This document shows, piece by piece, positions 52,725 through 61,376 of a stretch of DNA of 64,000 bases (position 1 is the stretch's first letter; the number at the start of each line of letters is the position of its first letter). The stretch spans positions 1 to 64,000 of the forward strand of contig NZ_SNYH01000002.1 in NCBI RefSeq assembly GCF_004363005.1. The letters are read 5' to 3'. This stretch comes from Tenacibaculum caenipelagi (GTDB taxonomy: Bacteria; Bacteroidota; Bacteroidia; Flavobacteriales; Flavobacteriaceae). Under the pieces are notes generated by a model that was not told the DNA's origin, did no database searches, and saw nothing but the letters and a program-made list of their open reading frames with translations. The translations under genes were made by a program, and so were the position numbers.

Positions 52725-53399
52725 TTAATTCTCTAATTGTATTTTATTCTTTATCGTTTCTCTATTTACTACTATATCTTGCGCTTGTAAATGCAACATA
52801 ATAGCTTTTTTACTTTTTGATATTCTTGCCTGTTTATTCGCACTTGTCTGTATTGGAGTTTCAAATCGATACACACTTGTGTAGGTTGCAGTTTCGAAAA
52901 CTTTACGGTCTTGCATTTTTGTTTTTTGGAACTCTTTTCCTAAATCAAAGTGATGACTACGTGTAAAGGTTTTGCTTTTCTTATTGAATGTGAAATGCTT
53001 ATTCTTTTTTATTACCTCGGCTTGCTTTTTTGAACTGAAATTTGAGATTACTTCATTTAACGCTTCAACATTGTCAAAATCACACGAAACAGTCACAATA
53101 AATTCATTAAAATCTAAGGTGTTTTTCACATTACGCACCCCTTTTGTTTGTTGTATTTTACGAACTATTTCGTTCACTTTACTTCTAATTATGGCTTTAG
53201 AAGGCACTTTATACCCATTCACACTATCTAATAACATGATAGAAGCTAACTTCGTTTTACTTTTACTTAAGTTAATAGTTAATACAGCACTTCCAGAACC
53301 ATCTTTATTAAAAGTTACTTCTTCAACAAACTCAAAGCAACTAGTAAATAAAAAAAGTGATGTTAAAGAAAGAAATAATAGCAGTTTTTTATTCATCAT
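52725..53399 (-). CDS. Lipoprotein of unknown function
   Basis: A 224-residue lipoprotein. The signal peptide ends in LFTSC, giving Cys20 as the lipidated residue (counting from the ATG at 53399). The opening of the mature part, FEFVEEVTFNKDGSGSAVLT, is a motif seen in several Bacteroidota envelope lipoproteins. The C-terminus is basic. I use the ATG at 53399 because a -7 element at 53409-53416 excludes the longer frame. It probably acts with the two paralogous genes that follow. Confidence 0.75.
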   Translation of the reverse strand: MMNKKLLLFLSLTSLFLFTSCFEFVEEVTFNKDGSGSAVLTINLSKSKTKLASIMLLDSVNGYKVPSKAIIRSKVNEIVRKIQQTKGVRNVKNTLDFNEFIVTVSCDFDNVEALNEVISNFSSKKQAEVIKKNKHFTFNKKSKTFTRSHHFDLGKEFQKTKMQDRKVFETATYTSVYRFETPIQTSANKQARISKSKKAIMLHLQAQDIVVNRETIKNKIQLEN

Positions 53400-53408
53400 A
53401 TTTTTTTG

Positions 53409-53416
53409 CAAATATA
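53409..53416 (-). promoter_or_regulatory. -7 element of the envelope operon
   Basis: Minus-strand TATATTTG fits TAnnTTTG and ends nine bases before the ATG at 53399. It gives the three envelope genes their own promoter downstream of the NRDE gene. Confidence 0.6.
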
Positions 53417-53429
53417 CCAAAAGCCTTTC

Positions 53430-54146
53430 TTAAGCCCCAGTAATTTTAACTGCTGTTTTATTATTTTCCTCTAAAATATCATAATATTCCATAGTAACTT
53501 CATCTTCTTTCTTAATGATACACGTAGTACTTACAGTTTCTACATAACTTCGCTTCATTTTTATAGAAATTTCAGGAGTTCCTTTGGTTTCATCTTGATG
53601 AAAATCAATGATATTTGATTGCTCATATATTGGATATTCTGTTAACCAATCTGCAAACCACTGTTTTCTTAATTCTTTCATATTCTCATCATACAATGTA
53701 GAAGACGACCATATTTTTGGCTCATTATCTAACTCTTTAAAATGTTTCCCTTTCACATCCCAAACCAACTCGTACGCTTTTAACTCAGTAGCCCAATCAA
53801 CCAACACAATAGTAAAAGGCTCTATTCCTTCAAAATCAAAGTGGTTAATGATTTCAACAGGATCGTCAACCTTTAATAATTGTTTTACAATTACTCCTCT
53901 ACTCATTCGATACGACTCTGCTCTTTGATGCTTAGTAAACCCACCATTCAACAAACAAATCAATCGTTTTTTTTCACTAACACCAATCCACGTTCCTCCT
54001 GCTAATTCATCTTTAGGATAGGTTAATCTTATCCCATTTTCAACATAAGTTTTTGGAGAAATCGTTCTTCGTATTGGATCTTCATCTCTATTAGAAGTTA
54101 ATATAAAATCTTTATTCCCTAAAGGTAAATAAGTTACCGTACACAT
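53430..54146 (-). CDS. NRDE-family protein (TANGO2-like)
   Basis: A 238-residue protein starting MCTVTYLPL, with Cys2 exposed after methionine removal. The motif TSNRDEDP (residues 17-24) names the family. Such proteins adopt an N-terminal-nucleophile hydrolase-like fold; relatives include eukaryotic TANGO2, implicated in lipid or heme handling. The substrate is unknown. It has no signal peptide. Thirty bases separate it from the lipoprotein gene, which has its own promoter. Confidence 0.88.
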   Translation of the reverse strand: MCTVTYLPLGNKDFILTSNRDEDPIRRTISPKTYVENGIRLTYPKDELAGGTWIGVSEKKRLICLLNGGFTKHQRAESYRMSRGVIVKQLLKVDDPVEIINHFDFEGIEPFTIVLVDWATELKAYELVWDVKGKHFKELDNEPKIWSSSTLYDENMKELRKQWFADWLTEYPIYEQSNIIDFHQDETKGTPEISIKMKRSYVETVSTTCIIKKEDEVTMEYYDILEENNKTAVKITGA

Positions 54147-54206
54147 GTTATTTTCCTTTTATATAATTCCAGCCTTATGTCCATTTAAATATTTCCAAAA
54201 TAACCG

Positions 54207-54214
54207 TAACTTTG
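54207..54214 (+). promoter_or_regulatory. -7 element of pruA
   Basis: TAACTTTG fits TAnnTTTG and lies 70 bases before the pruA ATG. Confidence 0.6.
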
Positions 54215-54284
54215 TACGTCTAGAAAATTTATATAGACTTTTCTATAACAAAGAAAGAAATTTAATTCAACAAACAACATACAA

Positions 54285-55910
54285 ATGGGAAAAGGATTTT
54301 TTCACGTACCAACTGCCATTAACGAACCCGTAAAAGGATATGCTCCTGGATCTCCAGAGCGTGAAGCGGTTTCAAAACAATACAAAGAATATTTTAACGG
54401 ATCTGTAGATGTACCAATGTATATCGGTAACGAAGAAGTTAGAACAGGAAATACTCGTAACATGACTCCTCCACACGATCACCAACACGTGGTAGGTCAA
54501 TATCATATTGGAGATAGATCTCATGCTGAAAAAGCTATTGCTAATGCTTTAGAAGCTCGTACTGAGTGGGCACAAATGCCATGGGAACAAAGAGCTGCTA
54601 TCTTTTTACGTGCTGCTGAGTTAATTGCTGGTCCTTACCGTGCAAAGATTAACGCTGCTACAATGATTGCACAATCAAAAACTGTTCACCAAGCTGAGAT
54701 TGATGCAGCTTGTGAGTTGATTGACTTTTTACGTTTTAATGTAGAATACATGTCAGAAATTTACAACGAGCAACCAAACTCTGACGACGGAATTTGGAAC
54801 CGTGTTGAGTACCGTCCGTTAGAAGGATTTGTATACGCAATTACTCCATTTAACTTTACTGCAATTGCTGCAAACTTACCTGCATCAGCTGCAATGATGG
54901 GGAATGTTGTAGTATGGAAACCATCTGATAGTCAAATTTTCTCTGCTAAAGTAATTGTAGATGTATTTAAAGAAGCTGGTGTACCAGACGGTGTTATCAA
55001 TGTAATTTATGGTGATCCTGTTGAAATTACTGATGTAGTTTTATCGTCTCCTGATTTTGCTGGAATCCACTTTACTGGTTCTACATATGTATTCAAAGAA
55101 ATCTGGAAAAAGATTGGTGAAAACATTCACACATACAAAACATACCCAAGAATTGTAGGTGAAACTGGAGGTAAAGATTTTATCATTGCACACCCTTCTG
55201 CTAATCCAAAACAAGTAGCTACAGGTATTTCTCGTGGTGCTTTTGAATTTCAGGGTCAAAAATGTTCTGCAGCCTCAAGAGTATACTTACCAAAATCATT
55301 AGCTGAAGAAACTTTAAACTATGTAAAAGAAGATATCGCTTCTTTTAAAATGGGTTCTCCAGAAGATATGAGTAACTTTATTACTGCGGTAATTCACGAA
55401 GGTTCTTTTGATAAGTTAGCAAAGTATATCGACCAAGCTAAAGCAGATGCTGATGCTGAGATTTTTGCTGGTGGTAACTACGATAAGTCAAAAGGATACT
55501 TTATTGAGCCAACTGTTATCTTAACTACCAACCCTAAATATACTACTATGGAAACTGAATTATTCGGTCCTGTAGTAACTATTTATGTATACGAAGATGC
55601 AGATTGGGCTGATACTTTAAAATTAGTTGACGGAACTTCTGAATACGCTTTAACTGGTGCTGTATTCTCTACAGATCGTTATGCGATTGCAGAAGCTACT
55701 AAAGCTTTAGAAAACTGTGCTGGTAACTTCTACGTGAATGACAAACCAACAGGTGCTGTTGTAGGACAACAACCATTTGGTGGAGCAAGAGCTTCAGGAA
55801 CAAACGATAAAGCAGGATCTGCTCAAAACTTATTACGTTGGGTATCTCCTCGTTTAATCAAAGAAACATTTGTTTCTCCAACTGATTACCGTTACCCTTT
55901 CTTAGGATAA
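54285..55910 (+). CDS. pruA: L-glutamate gamma-semialdehyde dehydrogenase
   Basis: A 541-residue NAD-dependent enzyme that oxidises 1-pyrroline-5-carboxylate/glutamate semialdehyde to glutamate, the second step of proline breakdown. It is the stand-alone form without a proline dehydrogenase domain. Visible sites are the catalytic Cys327 in FQGQKCSAASRVY, the base Glu in VGETGGKDF, and the cofactor region KPSDSQIFSA. The N-terminal GFFHVPTAINEPVKGYAPGS and the C-terminal PFGGARASGTNDKAGS are typical of this subfamily. It has its own promoter and terminator, so it is monocistronic. Confidence 0.96.
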   Translation: MGKGFFHVPTAINEPVKGYAPGSPEREAVSKQYKEYFNGSVDVPMYIGNEEVRTGNTRNMTPPHDHQHVVGQYHIGDRSHAEKAIANALEARTEWAQMPWEQRAAIFLRAAELIAGPYRAKINAATMIAQSKTVHQAEIDAACELIDFLRFNVEYMSEIYNEQPNSDDGIWNRVEYRPLEGFVYAITPFNFTAIAANLPASAAMMGNVVVWKPSDSQIFSAKVIVDVFKEAGVPDGVINVIYGDPVEITDVVLSSPDFAGIHFTGSTYVFKEIWKKIGENIHTYKTYPRIVGETGGKDFIIAHPSANPKQVATGISRGAFEFQGQKCSAASRVYLPKSLAEETLNYVKEDIASFKMGSPEDMSNFITAVIHEGSFDKLAKYIDQAKADADAEIFAGGNYDKSKGYFIEPTVILTTNPKYTTMETELFGPVVTIYVYEDADWADTLKLVDGTSEYALTGAVFSTDRYAIAEATKALENCAGNFYVNDKPTGAVVGQQPFGGARASGTNDKAGSAQNLLRWVSPRLIKETFVSPTDYRYPFLG

Positions 55911-55942
55911 TATATTCCTAACAAGGAATCTTTATATAAACT

Positions 55943-55975
55943 AAAAGCAACCTCAAATGAGGTTGCTTTTTTATT
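55943..55975 (+). terminator. Terminator of pruA
   Basis: A perfect 12-bp stem (AAAAGCAACCTC / GAGGTTGCTTTT) with loop AAAT and a T-rich tail. It lies inside the upstream extension of the glutaminase frame, which therefore cannot be coding. Confidence 0.92.
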
Positions 55976-56034
55976 TGTTTTCAAACAGAATTCAACTAAT
56001 TTCGTTTACCAACTGTTCGTTAGATTTAAAAACA

Positions 56035-56946
56035 ATGGATTACAAAGAAATACTTGAAACGGTATATCAAAAAATAGCTCCTATTGAAAACATAGGTGAG
56101 TTAGCTACGTATATCCCCGAATTAGCTACAATTGACCCTGAAAAATTTGGCGTACACATATCAACCATTTCCAATACCAATTTTGGTTTAGGAGACTTTC
56201 AAGAAAAGTTCTCTATTCAAAGTATTGCTAAGGTATTATCACTTTGTTTGGCATACAAACATCTTGGTGAATCTATTTGGGACAGATTGGGTGTAGAACC
56301 ATCTGGTAATAGTTTTAACTCATTGATACAACTGGAAACGGATAATGGTATTCCTAGAAATCCGTTTATCAACGCAGGTGCTATTGTAATTGCCGATATT
56401 TTAATTAGCAGTTTGGTAAACCCGAAGGAAGATTTATTAAATTTTATCAAGAGCCTTTCGACAAATAAAGACATTGACTACTCTGCAAAAATTGCAGCTT
56501 CTGAAAAATCGGTAGGATATAGAAATGTTGCTTTGTGTAATTTTATTAAATCCTACGGAAACATTCATAACGCCCCTCAAGAAGTACTCGATTTCTATTT
56601 CGATTTATGTTCGCTGGAATTGACGTGCGAGCAACTTTCTGAATTGTTTTTCTTCTTAGCCAATAACGGACAAACCAGACAGGGCGAACAAATACTAACT
56701 AAAAGTCAATCGAAGAGAATTAATGCGCTAATGCAAACCTGTGGGTTTTATGACGAATCGGGTGAATTTGCTTTTAAAGTTGGATTGGCAGGAAAAAGTG
56801 GTGTTGGTGGTGGTATTATTGCCATACACCCTAACCAATACGCCATTGCTGTATGGAGTCCTAAATTGAACAAAAAAGGAAACTCGTATAGAGGCATGCG
56901 CTTTTTAGAAGAGTTTACCACACTTTCTGAACAGTCTATTTTTTAG
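56035..56946 (+). CDS. glsA: Glutaminase
   Basis: A 303-residue serine-dependent glutaminase (beta-lactamase-like fold) that hydrolyses glutamine to glutamate and ammonia. The catalytic pair is Ser63-x-x-Lys66 in FSIQSIAKVLSL. Other signatures are NPFINAGAIVIADIL, SEKSVGYRNVA and GLAGKSGVGGGIIAI. I start at the ATG at 56035 because the 26 residues upstream overlap the pruA terminator. Both this gene and pruA yield glutamate, but they are separately transcribed. Confidence 0.94.
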   Translation: MDYKEILETVYQKIAPIENIGELATYIPELATIDPEKFGVHISTISNTNFGLGDFQEKFSIQSIAKVLSLCLAYKHLGESIWDRLGVEPSGNSFNSLIQLETDNGIPRNPFINAGAIVIADILISSLVNPKEDLLNFIKSLSTNKDIDYSAKIAASEKSVGYRNVALCNFIKSYGNIHNAPQEVLDFYFDLCSLELTCEQLSELFFFLANNGQTRQGEQILTKSQSKRINALMQTCGFYDESGEFAFKVGLAGKSGVGGGIIAIHPNQYAIAVWSPKLNKKGNSYRGMRFLEEFTTLSEQSIF

Positions 56947-57064
56947 GTTTGATTTTTTATACGATTTAAACTAACTTGATTGACGTTGATTATAAATTAT
57001 TAAAACGGATTCATATTCCTGAAAAATTATATACAATACAAAATACCTAAATTCAATAACTAAA

Positions 57065-57649
57065 ATGGAAATAAACGATTATGTAACTGGGATAATTTCA
57101 ATAACTGCTATTGTAATTTCAATAATCGCCTACATACAAAACTCGAGAATAGAAAAAAGACAATTACGAATTGAAAAATTAGAAGAAATGCTTGAAATAA
57201 CTCATATTCTTGTGGGTAATTATCAATATTTTGAAGACACTAATCATTTTAAAAATGACATTATTTCGGAAACGAAAAATGAATCTGAAAAAGAAAAATA
57301 TTTAAGGCAGGTAAAAGTTTTAAGGGAAGTATCAGAAAATATAGATTTACAAAATAAACTTACACGATTGTTTGTCTTAAACAACTCTTACTTACCCAAA
57401 AAAGAGTTGAAAGAAAAGATAGGAACTTTCATAGCTGTTTATACTTCAATAGCTGAAAACATCCTAACCAATCCACATAAAATTATAAAACTTCCATTTA
57501 ATGACTTTCCAAAAAGATGGGACTTTCTAGACTTTACTCAAGAGATTCAAAATGAGTTAATCACTGAAATGGATTTAGGGTATAAAGATAGTATTGATAA
57601 TAAAAACACGTATGTAAAGAAATTCAAAGAACGATACAAGTTAAAATAA
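57065..57649 (+). CDS. Small membrane-anchored hypothetical protein
   Basis: A 194-residue protein. One N-terminal helix (about 6-25, YVTGIISITAIVISIIAYI) is followed by a charged, mostly helical domain of about 165 residues, with coiled-coil character at 30-50. It has no recognisable family or motif. A perfect 36-bp palindrome follows, shared with the convergent YceI gene. Confidence 0.65.
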   Translation: MEINDYVTGIISITAIVISIIAYIQNSRIEKRQLRIEKLEEMLEITHILVGNYQYFEDTNHFKNDIISETKNESEKEKYLRQVKVLREVSENIDLQNKLTRLFVLNNSYLPKKELKEKIGTFIAVYTSIAENILTNPHKIIKLPFNDFPKRWDFLDFTQEIQNELITEMDLGYKDSIDNKNTYVKKFKERYKLK

Positions 57650-57681
57650 ATACTACACTCAGCCACATAAAAACATTAGCT

Positions 57682-57717
57682 AAACCCAAAATAGTATCTA
57701 GATACTATTTTGGGTTT
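57682..57717. terminator. 36-bp perfect palindrome, probable bidirectional terminator
   Basis: Two 18-base arms (left arm AAACCCAAAATAGTATCT) are exact reverse complements with no spacer. It lies between convergent genes. The following T run is only three bases long in each direction, so termination would depend mainly on the long stem. Confidence 0.7.
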
Positions 57718-57727
57718 CATAGGCTTA

Positions 57728-58363
57728 TTAACTCAACTCAATTTTCATATTCAAATACAACCATTTTGTTGGTACATCTAATGATTGTCCGTTTACTAGC
57801 TTATCATAATCAATACCCCAGTCCAATAAATTCACTTGACCTTGTAATACCAGTTCGCTAGACATGCTTTTGTATGAATCTCTAATTCCTGTTGCAAAAA
57901 ACTTCACTTCTCTTTCCACTCCTTTAATAGACATCACTCCATTAATTTGATACCAATCTACTCCCATCACATACACATTGGTCGTTTTAAACCTTATTTT
58001 TTCGTTGTTATCGCTAATAAACACTCCTTTGGTTTTAACTCTTTTGGTTAAATCAGCAACATCACCTCTACATGCTCTAAATGAGTTTGGATCAACTTCA
58101 AAAGAAATACGCATGTTTTCTAACGGATTTCCAGCATCCATTCGCACAGGAATATCTACTTTTAAATCGTCTACAATACCTCCAAACGGTGTACTACAAT
58201 GTCCATGTGTTACAAACATATTGATTGTTTGATTTTTTACAGTTTCTATCACCTTTTTTTCCTCTTTTGGTGTAACTGTTGAAGTACTTTTAGCAAACCC
58301 GCTAATCAAAACAATAGTTAATAACGCCCCAACTAACAAAATTCTATTTTTAATGGTTTTCAT
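57728..58363 (-). CDS. YceI-family periplasmic protein
   Basis: A 211-residue exported protein with a signal peptide (about 1-24, ending ISGFA). The rest is a YceI-like lipocalin fold: HGHCSTPFGGIVDDLKVDIP, then GVDWYQINGVMSIKGVEREV and LDWGIDY. Family members bind isoprenoid-type lipids in the periplasm. I use the ATG at 58363: an earlier ATG at 58387 lies upstream of the expected transcription start, given the -7 element at 58388-58395. The protein contains two cysteines (in HCSTP and RACRG). Confidence 0.8.
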   Translation of the reverse strand: MKTIKNRILLVGALLTIVLISGFAKSTSTVTPKEEKKVIETVKNQTINMFVTHGHCSTPFGGIVDDLKVDIPVRMDAGNPLENMRISFEVDPNSFRACRGDVADLTKRVKTKGVFISDNNEKIRFKTTNVYVMGVDWYQINGVMSIKGVEREVKFFATGIRDSYKSMSSELVLQGQVNLLDWGIDYDKLVNGQSLDVPTKWLYLNMKIELS

Positions 58364-58387
58364 AATATTCGTTTTTAAAGTTTTCAT

Positions 58388-58395
58388 CAAAACTA
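58388..58395 (-). promoter_or_regulatory. -7 element of the YceI-family gene, deciding its start
   Basis: Minus-strand TAGTTTTG fits TAnnTTTG and ends 24 bases before the ATG at 58363. An upstream in-frame ATG at 58387 would lie directly against it. Confidence 0.6.
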
Positions 58396-58518
58396 TCGCA
58401 ACCTTCCGTTAAAAGTGTAAATCAATTGTCAAAAAAGTGTAAAAAAGCTTTAACCAGTGTACTTTTATTTAAATTTACCTCCAAAAACCACTAAAATCTA
58501 TTTTTCTAACACTTTAAA

Positions 58519-59640
58519 ATGTCACAAAAAACTCAACTTAAAGAAGTCGCCAAACTATTTTTTAAACTAGGTTGTATTGCTTTTGGCGGACCTGCTGCGC
58601 ATATTGCCATGATGGAAGATGAAGTTGTTAAAAAAAGAAAATGGATGACTCAGCAACATTTTCTAGATTTAATGGGAGCTACCAATTTAATACCAGGCCC
58701 CAACTCTACTGAAATGACCATGCATTGCGGACATGAAAGAGCTGGTTGGAAAGGGTTAATTGTAGCTGGCTTTTGTTTTATTTTTCCTGCCGTAGTAATT
58801 ACATCAATAGTTGCGTGGTTATACCAAGAATATGGTCAGCTTCCTAAAGTTGAACCTTTTATCTACGGAATAAAACCCGCAGTAATCGCCATTATTGTTA
58901 TGGCAGCTTATCGATTAGGTAAAAAAGCTGTAAAGAATACATCTTTAGCTATTTTAGGGTTAATTACTTTAGTTGCCTGCCTTTTAGGTGTTAACGAAAT
59001 AGCAGCTTTATTTGGCTGTGGCTTACTAGGTGCGTTACTCTATTTTTTCAACCAAAACCGTAATAATTTAACCAGCATACTTCCTTTTTTTATATTTCAG
59101 GCGAGTGAAACGCTTCAAGTTAACAATCTGAAAATTTTATTTACCTTTTTAAAAGTTGGAGCAATCTTATACGGAAGTGGTTATGTATTATTTGCTTTTT
59201 TAGATGCAGAATTGGTTGCTAACGGATGGCTTTCAAGACAAGTACTAATAGATGCAGTTGCTGTAGGACAAATAACTCCAGGTCCTGTTTTATCTACCGC
59301 TACTTTTATTGGTTGGCAAATGAATGGAATAACTGGCGCACTTGCAGCAACTGTAGGGATATTTTTACCATCCTTCTTTTTTGTTTTAGTTTTAAATCCG
59401 TTGATTCCTAAAATGAGGAAATCGAAGCTTATTGGTGCTATTCTAGATGCTGTAAATGTAGCTGTCGTGGCTCTGATAATTGCTGTCTGTATTGAAATGG
59501 CAAAAGATACCATAACTGATTGGCGTACTATTGTTATTGCTATTATAAGCCTAGTAGCTGTTTTTTATTTAAAAAAATTAAATAGTGCTTTTATCGTTTT
59601 AGGAGGCGCTATGTTAGGATATATTTTAACTTATTGGTAA
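58519..59640 (+). CDS. chrA: Chromate transporter (ChrA, two-domain form)
   Basis: A 373-residue inner-membrane protein of the CHR family. Two homologous halves are seen: FFKLGCIAFGGPAAHIAMM with LIPGPNSTEMTMHCG in the first, and VGAILYGSGYVLFAFLDAE with GQITPGPVLSTATFIGWQ in the second. ChrA exports chromate, probably with proton exchange; sulfate is a possible alternative substrate. No chrB or other resistance gene is adjacent. An ars-type cluster lies 1.4 kb downstream but is separately promoted. Confidence 0.9.
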   Translation: MSQKTQLKEVAKLFFKLGCIAFGGPAAHIAMMEDEVVKKRKWMTQQHFLDLMGATNLIPGPNSTEMTMHCGHERAGWKGLIVAGFCFIFPAVVITSIVAWLYQEYGQLPKVEPFIYGIKPAVIAIIVMAAYRLGKKAVKNTSLAILGLITLVACLLGVNEIAALFGCGLLGALLYFFNQNRNNLTSILPFFIFQASETLQVNNLKILFTFLKVGAILYGSGYVLFAFLDAELVANGWLSRQVLIDAVAVGQITPGPVLSTATFIGWQMNGITGALAATVGIFLPSFFFVLVLNPLIPKMRKSKLIGAILDAVNVAVVALIIAVCIEMAKDTITDWRTIVIAIISLVAVFYLKKLNSAFIVLGGAMLGYILTYW

Positions 59641-59666
59641 ACCTTATAATATCATTCCTTTTAGCC

Positions 59667-59674
59667 TACCTTTG
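59667..59674 (+). promoter_or_regulatory. -7 element of the RhlE-type helicase gene
   Basis: TACCTTTG fits TAnnTTTG and ends 14 bases before the ATG at 59689. It favours this ATG over the TTG three bases upstream. Confidence 0.7.
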
Positions 59675-59688
59675 CAAAAAAATATTTG

Positions 59689-60921
59689 ATGCAGTTTTCA
59701 GACCTACAACTTAACAAGTCTATCTTAAAAGCACTTACCGAAGAAAGACACCACAAACCAACTTTAGTACAACAAGAAGTAATTCCGTTAGTACTCGATA
59801 AAAAAGATGTGATTGTAGCTGCTCAAACAGGTACAGGTAAAACAGCTGCTTTTGCGTTGCCTATTATTCAAGAGCTTTCTGAAGAAGCTGATGTTGAAAA
59901 AAGAGCCAAAAAGATAAAAGCGTTAGTGGTAAGCCCTACTCGTGAATTAGCGATTCAAATTCAAGATAACTTTAAAACCTATAGCAAATACACTAATTTA
60001 AGAACTACGGTTATTTATGGTGGTGTTGCTATCCAGCCTCAAAAAGATGTTTTGGAAAAAGGTATCGATATTTTAATTGCTACCCCTGGTCGTTTTATCG
60101 ATTTACACAAACAAGGTAGTATTGATGTTCGTCAACTAAAAACATTGGTGCTAGATGAAGCTGATTTAATGCTAGATATGGGCTTTATTGAAGACGTTCA
60201 AAAGATTGAAGAATTATGTCCACGTAAAAAGCAAACCTTACTTTTTTCTGCAACGATACCTGAAAAGGTAAGTGATTTAGCAAAATCGATGCTACGCAAT
60301 CCTGAAAAGGTAGATATTTCGCCTGCTGAAACTACGGCAACAAATATCGGTCAGTTACTGTATTACACACCAAAAAAACATAAGGTCGATTTGTGTTTGC
60401 ACTTATTACGCAACACCATAAAAGGTCGAATTATTATATTTCGTCGTACCAAATTTGGGGTTGATAAACTCGAAAAAACACTTCAAAAAAACGGATACAA
60501 AGCAACCAGTGTACATGGTGACAAGTCTCAGAATCTACGAAATCAAGCTATAGAGGATTTCAAAAACAACAAAGCCAATATTTTAATTGCTACGGATGTT
60601 GCTGCTCGTGGAATTGACGTTAGCAAAGTAGATGCTGTAATTAATGTTGACTTACCCAACATTCCTGAAACTTACGTGCATAGAATTGGTAGAACAGGTA
60701 GAGCTGGTAAATCTGGAATTGCCTTTTCATTGTGTAGTGCCGATGAAACTTCTTACATCAAAGCTATTCAAGAATTTATGGATAGAACTATAAAAATTGT
60801 AGAAGACCATCCATTTCCTTTAGCTAAACCTAAGCCTAAAAAACAACCCAATACTGTTAGTAAACACAAAAAAGGAAGAAAATCAGAAGCTTCTAAAAAG
60901 AAGAAAAAACGCTGGTATTAA
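59689..60921 (+). CDS. DEAD-box RNA helicase, RhlE type
   Basis: A 410-residue RNA helicase with all standard motifs: AQTGTGKT (I), PTRELAIQ (Ia), DEAD in VLDEADLMLDMGF (II), SAT (III), ATDVAARGID (V) and HRIGRTGRAG (VI). A Lys-rich tail of about 35 residues ends in KKKKKRWY. RhlE-type enzymes act in RNA decay and ribosome assembly and are often cold-induced. The start is the ATG at 59689. This copy keeps DEAD, unlike the helicase at 30.5 kb. Confidence 0.93.
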   Translation: MQFSDLQLNKSILKALTEERHHKPTLVQQEVIPLVLDKKDVIVAAQTGTGKTAAFALPIIQELSEEADVEKRAKKIKALVVSPTRELAIQIQDNFKTYSKYTNLRTTVIYGGVAIQPQKDVLEKGIDILIATPGRFIDLHKQGSIDVRQLKTLVLDEADLMLDMGFIEDVQKIEELCPRKKQTLLFSATIPEKVSDLAKSMLRNPEKVDISPAETTATNIGQLLYYTPKKHKVDLCLHLLRNTIKGRIIIFRRTKFGVDKLEKTLQKNGYKATSVHGDKSQNLRNQAIEDFKNNKANILIATDVAARGIDVSKVDAVINVDLPNIPETYVHRIGRTGRAGKSGIAFSLCSADETSYIKAIQEFMDRTIKIVEDHPFPLAKPKPKKQPNTVSKHKKGRKSEASKKKKKRWY

Positions 60922-60969
60922 ACCTTTTATTAAAAAAATAAGATAAAATGTTGTGGCTTTTATTTATTA

Positions 60970-60985
60970 ATCGTAATATTGCAAT
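60970..60985. promoter_or_regulatory. ArsR operator 1, overlapping the arsR promoter
   Basis: ATCGTAATATTGCAAT is an imperfect palindrome (ideal ATTGTAATATTACAAT). It begins 30 bases before the arsR ATG. Its core TAATATTG differs from TAnnTTTG by one base, so regulator binding would cover the -7 element. A nearly identical copy lies before the next gene. Confidence 0.7.
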
Positions 60986-60999
60986 ATAATAATGAATCA

Positions 61000-61329
61000 A
61001 TGGGATTAACCAAATCAGAAATATTTACTGAAGAGCAAAATCAATTAGCTACGATTGCGAAAGTATTAGGGCATCCAGCTCGTATCGCTATTATACAACA
61101 CTTATTCAAATTGAATTCTTGTGTTTGTGGTGATTTGGTAAATGAAATCGGTTTGGCGCAACCTACTATTTCGCAGCATTTAAAAGAATTAAAAAAAGTT
61201 GGTATCATTAAAGGAACTATTGAAGGAACTAGCGTTTGCTATTGCATCAATCCATCAACATGGAAAGAAATTAAAACCTTACTTTCTTCTTTTTTAAACC
61301 TTGATATGAATAACCAGAGTTGTTGCTAA
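61000..61329 (+). CDS. arsR: ArsR-family transcriptional regulator
   Basis: A 109-residue winged-helix repressor. The DNA-binding helices lie in DLVNEIGLAQPTISQHLKEL. The metal-sensing motif at the start of that helix reads LNSCVCGDLV, matching the CVC pattern used by arsenic sensors; a further pair of cysteines ends the protein (SCC). The start is the ATG at 61000, because the longer frame runs from a TTG inside the operator. By family, arsenite releases the repressor from DNA. It heads a three-gene unit with DUF6428 and an arsenate-reductase-like gene. Confidence 0.92.
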   Translation: MGLTKSEIFTEEQNQLATIAKVLGHPARIAIIQHLFKLNSCVCGDLVNEIGLAQPTISQHLKELKKVGIIKGTIEGTSVCYCINPSTWKEIKTLLSSFLNLDMNNQSCC

Positions 61330-61347
61330 AAAAATTTGAATCCATTA

Positions 61348-61363
61348 ATCGTAATATTACAAT
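61348..61363. promoter_or_regulatory. ArsR operator 2, before the DUF6428 gene
   Basis: ATCGTAATATTACAAT, one mismatch from a perfect palindrome and one base different from operator 1. The flanks also match (TTA before, AT-rich after). It lies 13 bases before the DUF6428 ATG, so the second gene can be controlled independently. Confidence 0.7.
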
Positions 61364-61376
61364 AAATGTAAATACC

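Noticed and set aside
55957-56034. 26-residue N-terminal extension of glutaminase
   Set aside because: It overlaps the pruA terminator and is absent from the family's normal N-terminus.
61321-61376. Upstream extension of the DUF6428 gene from a TTG
   Set aside because: It runs through the second ArsR operator and overlaps the arsR stop; the ATG at 61377 is the sensible start.
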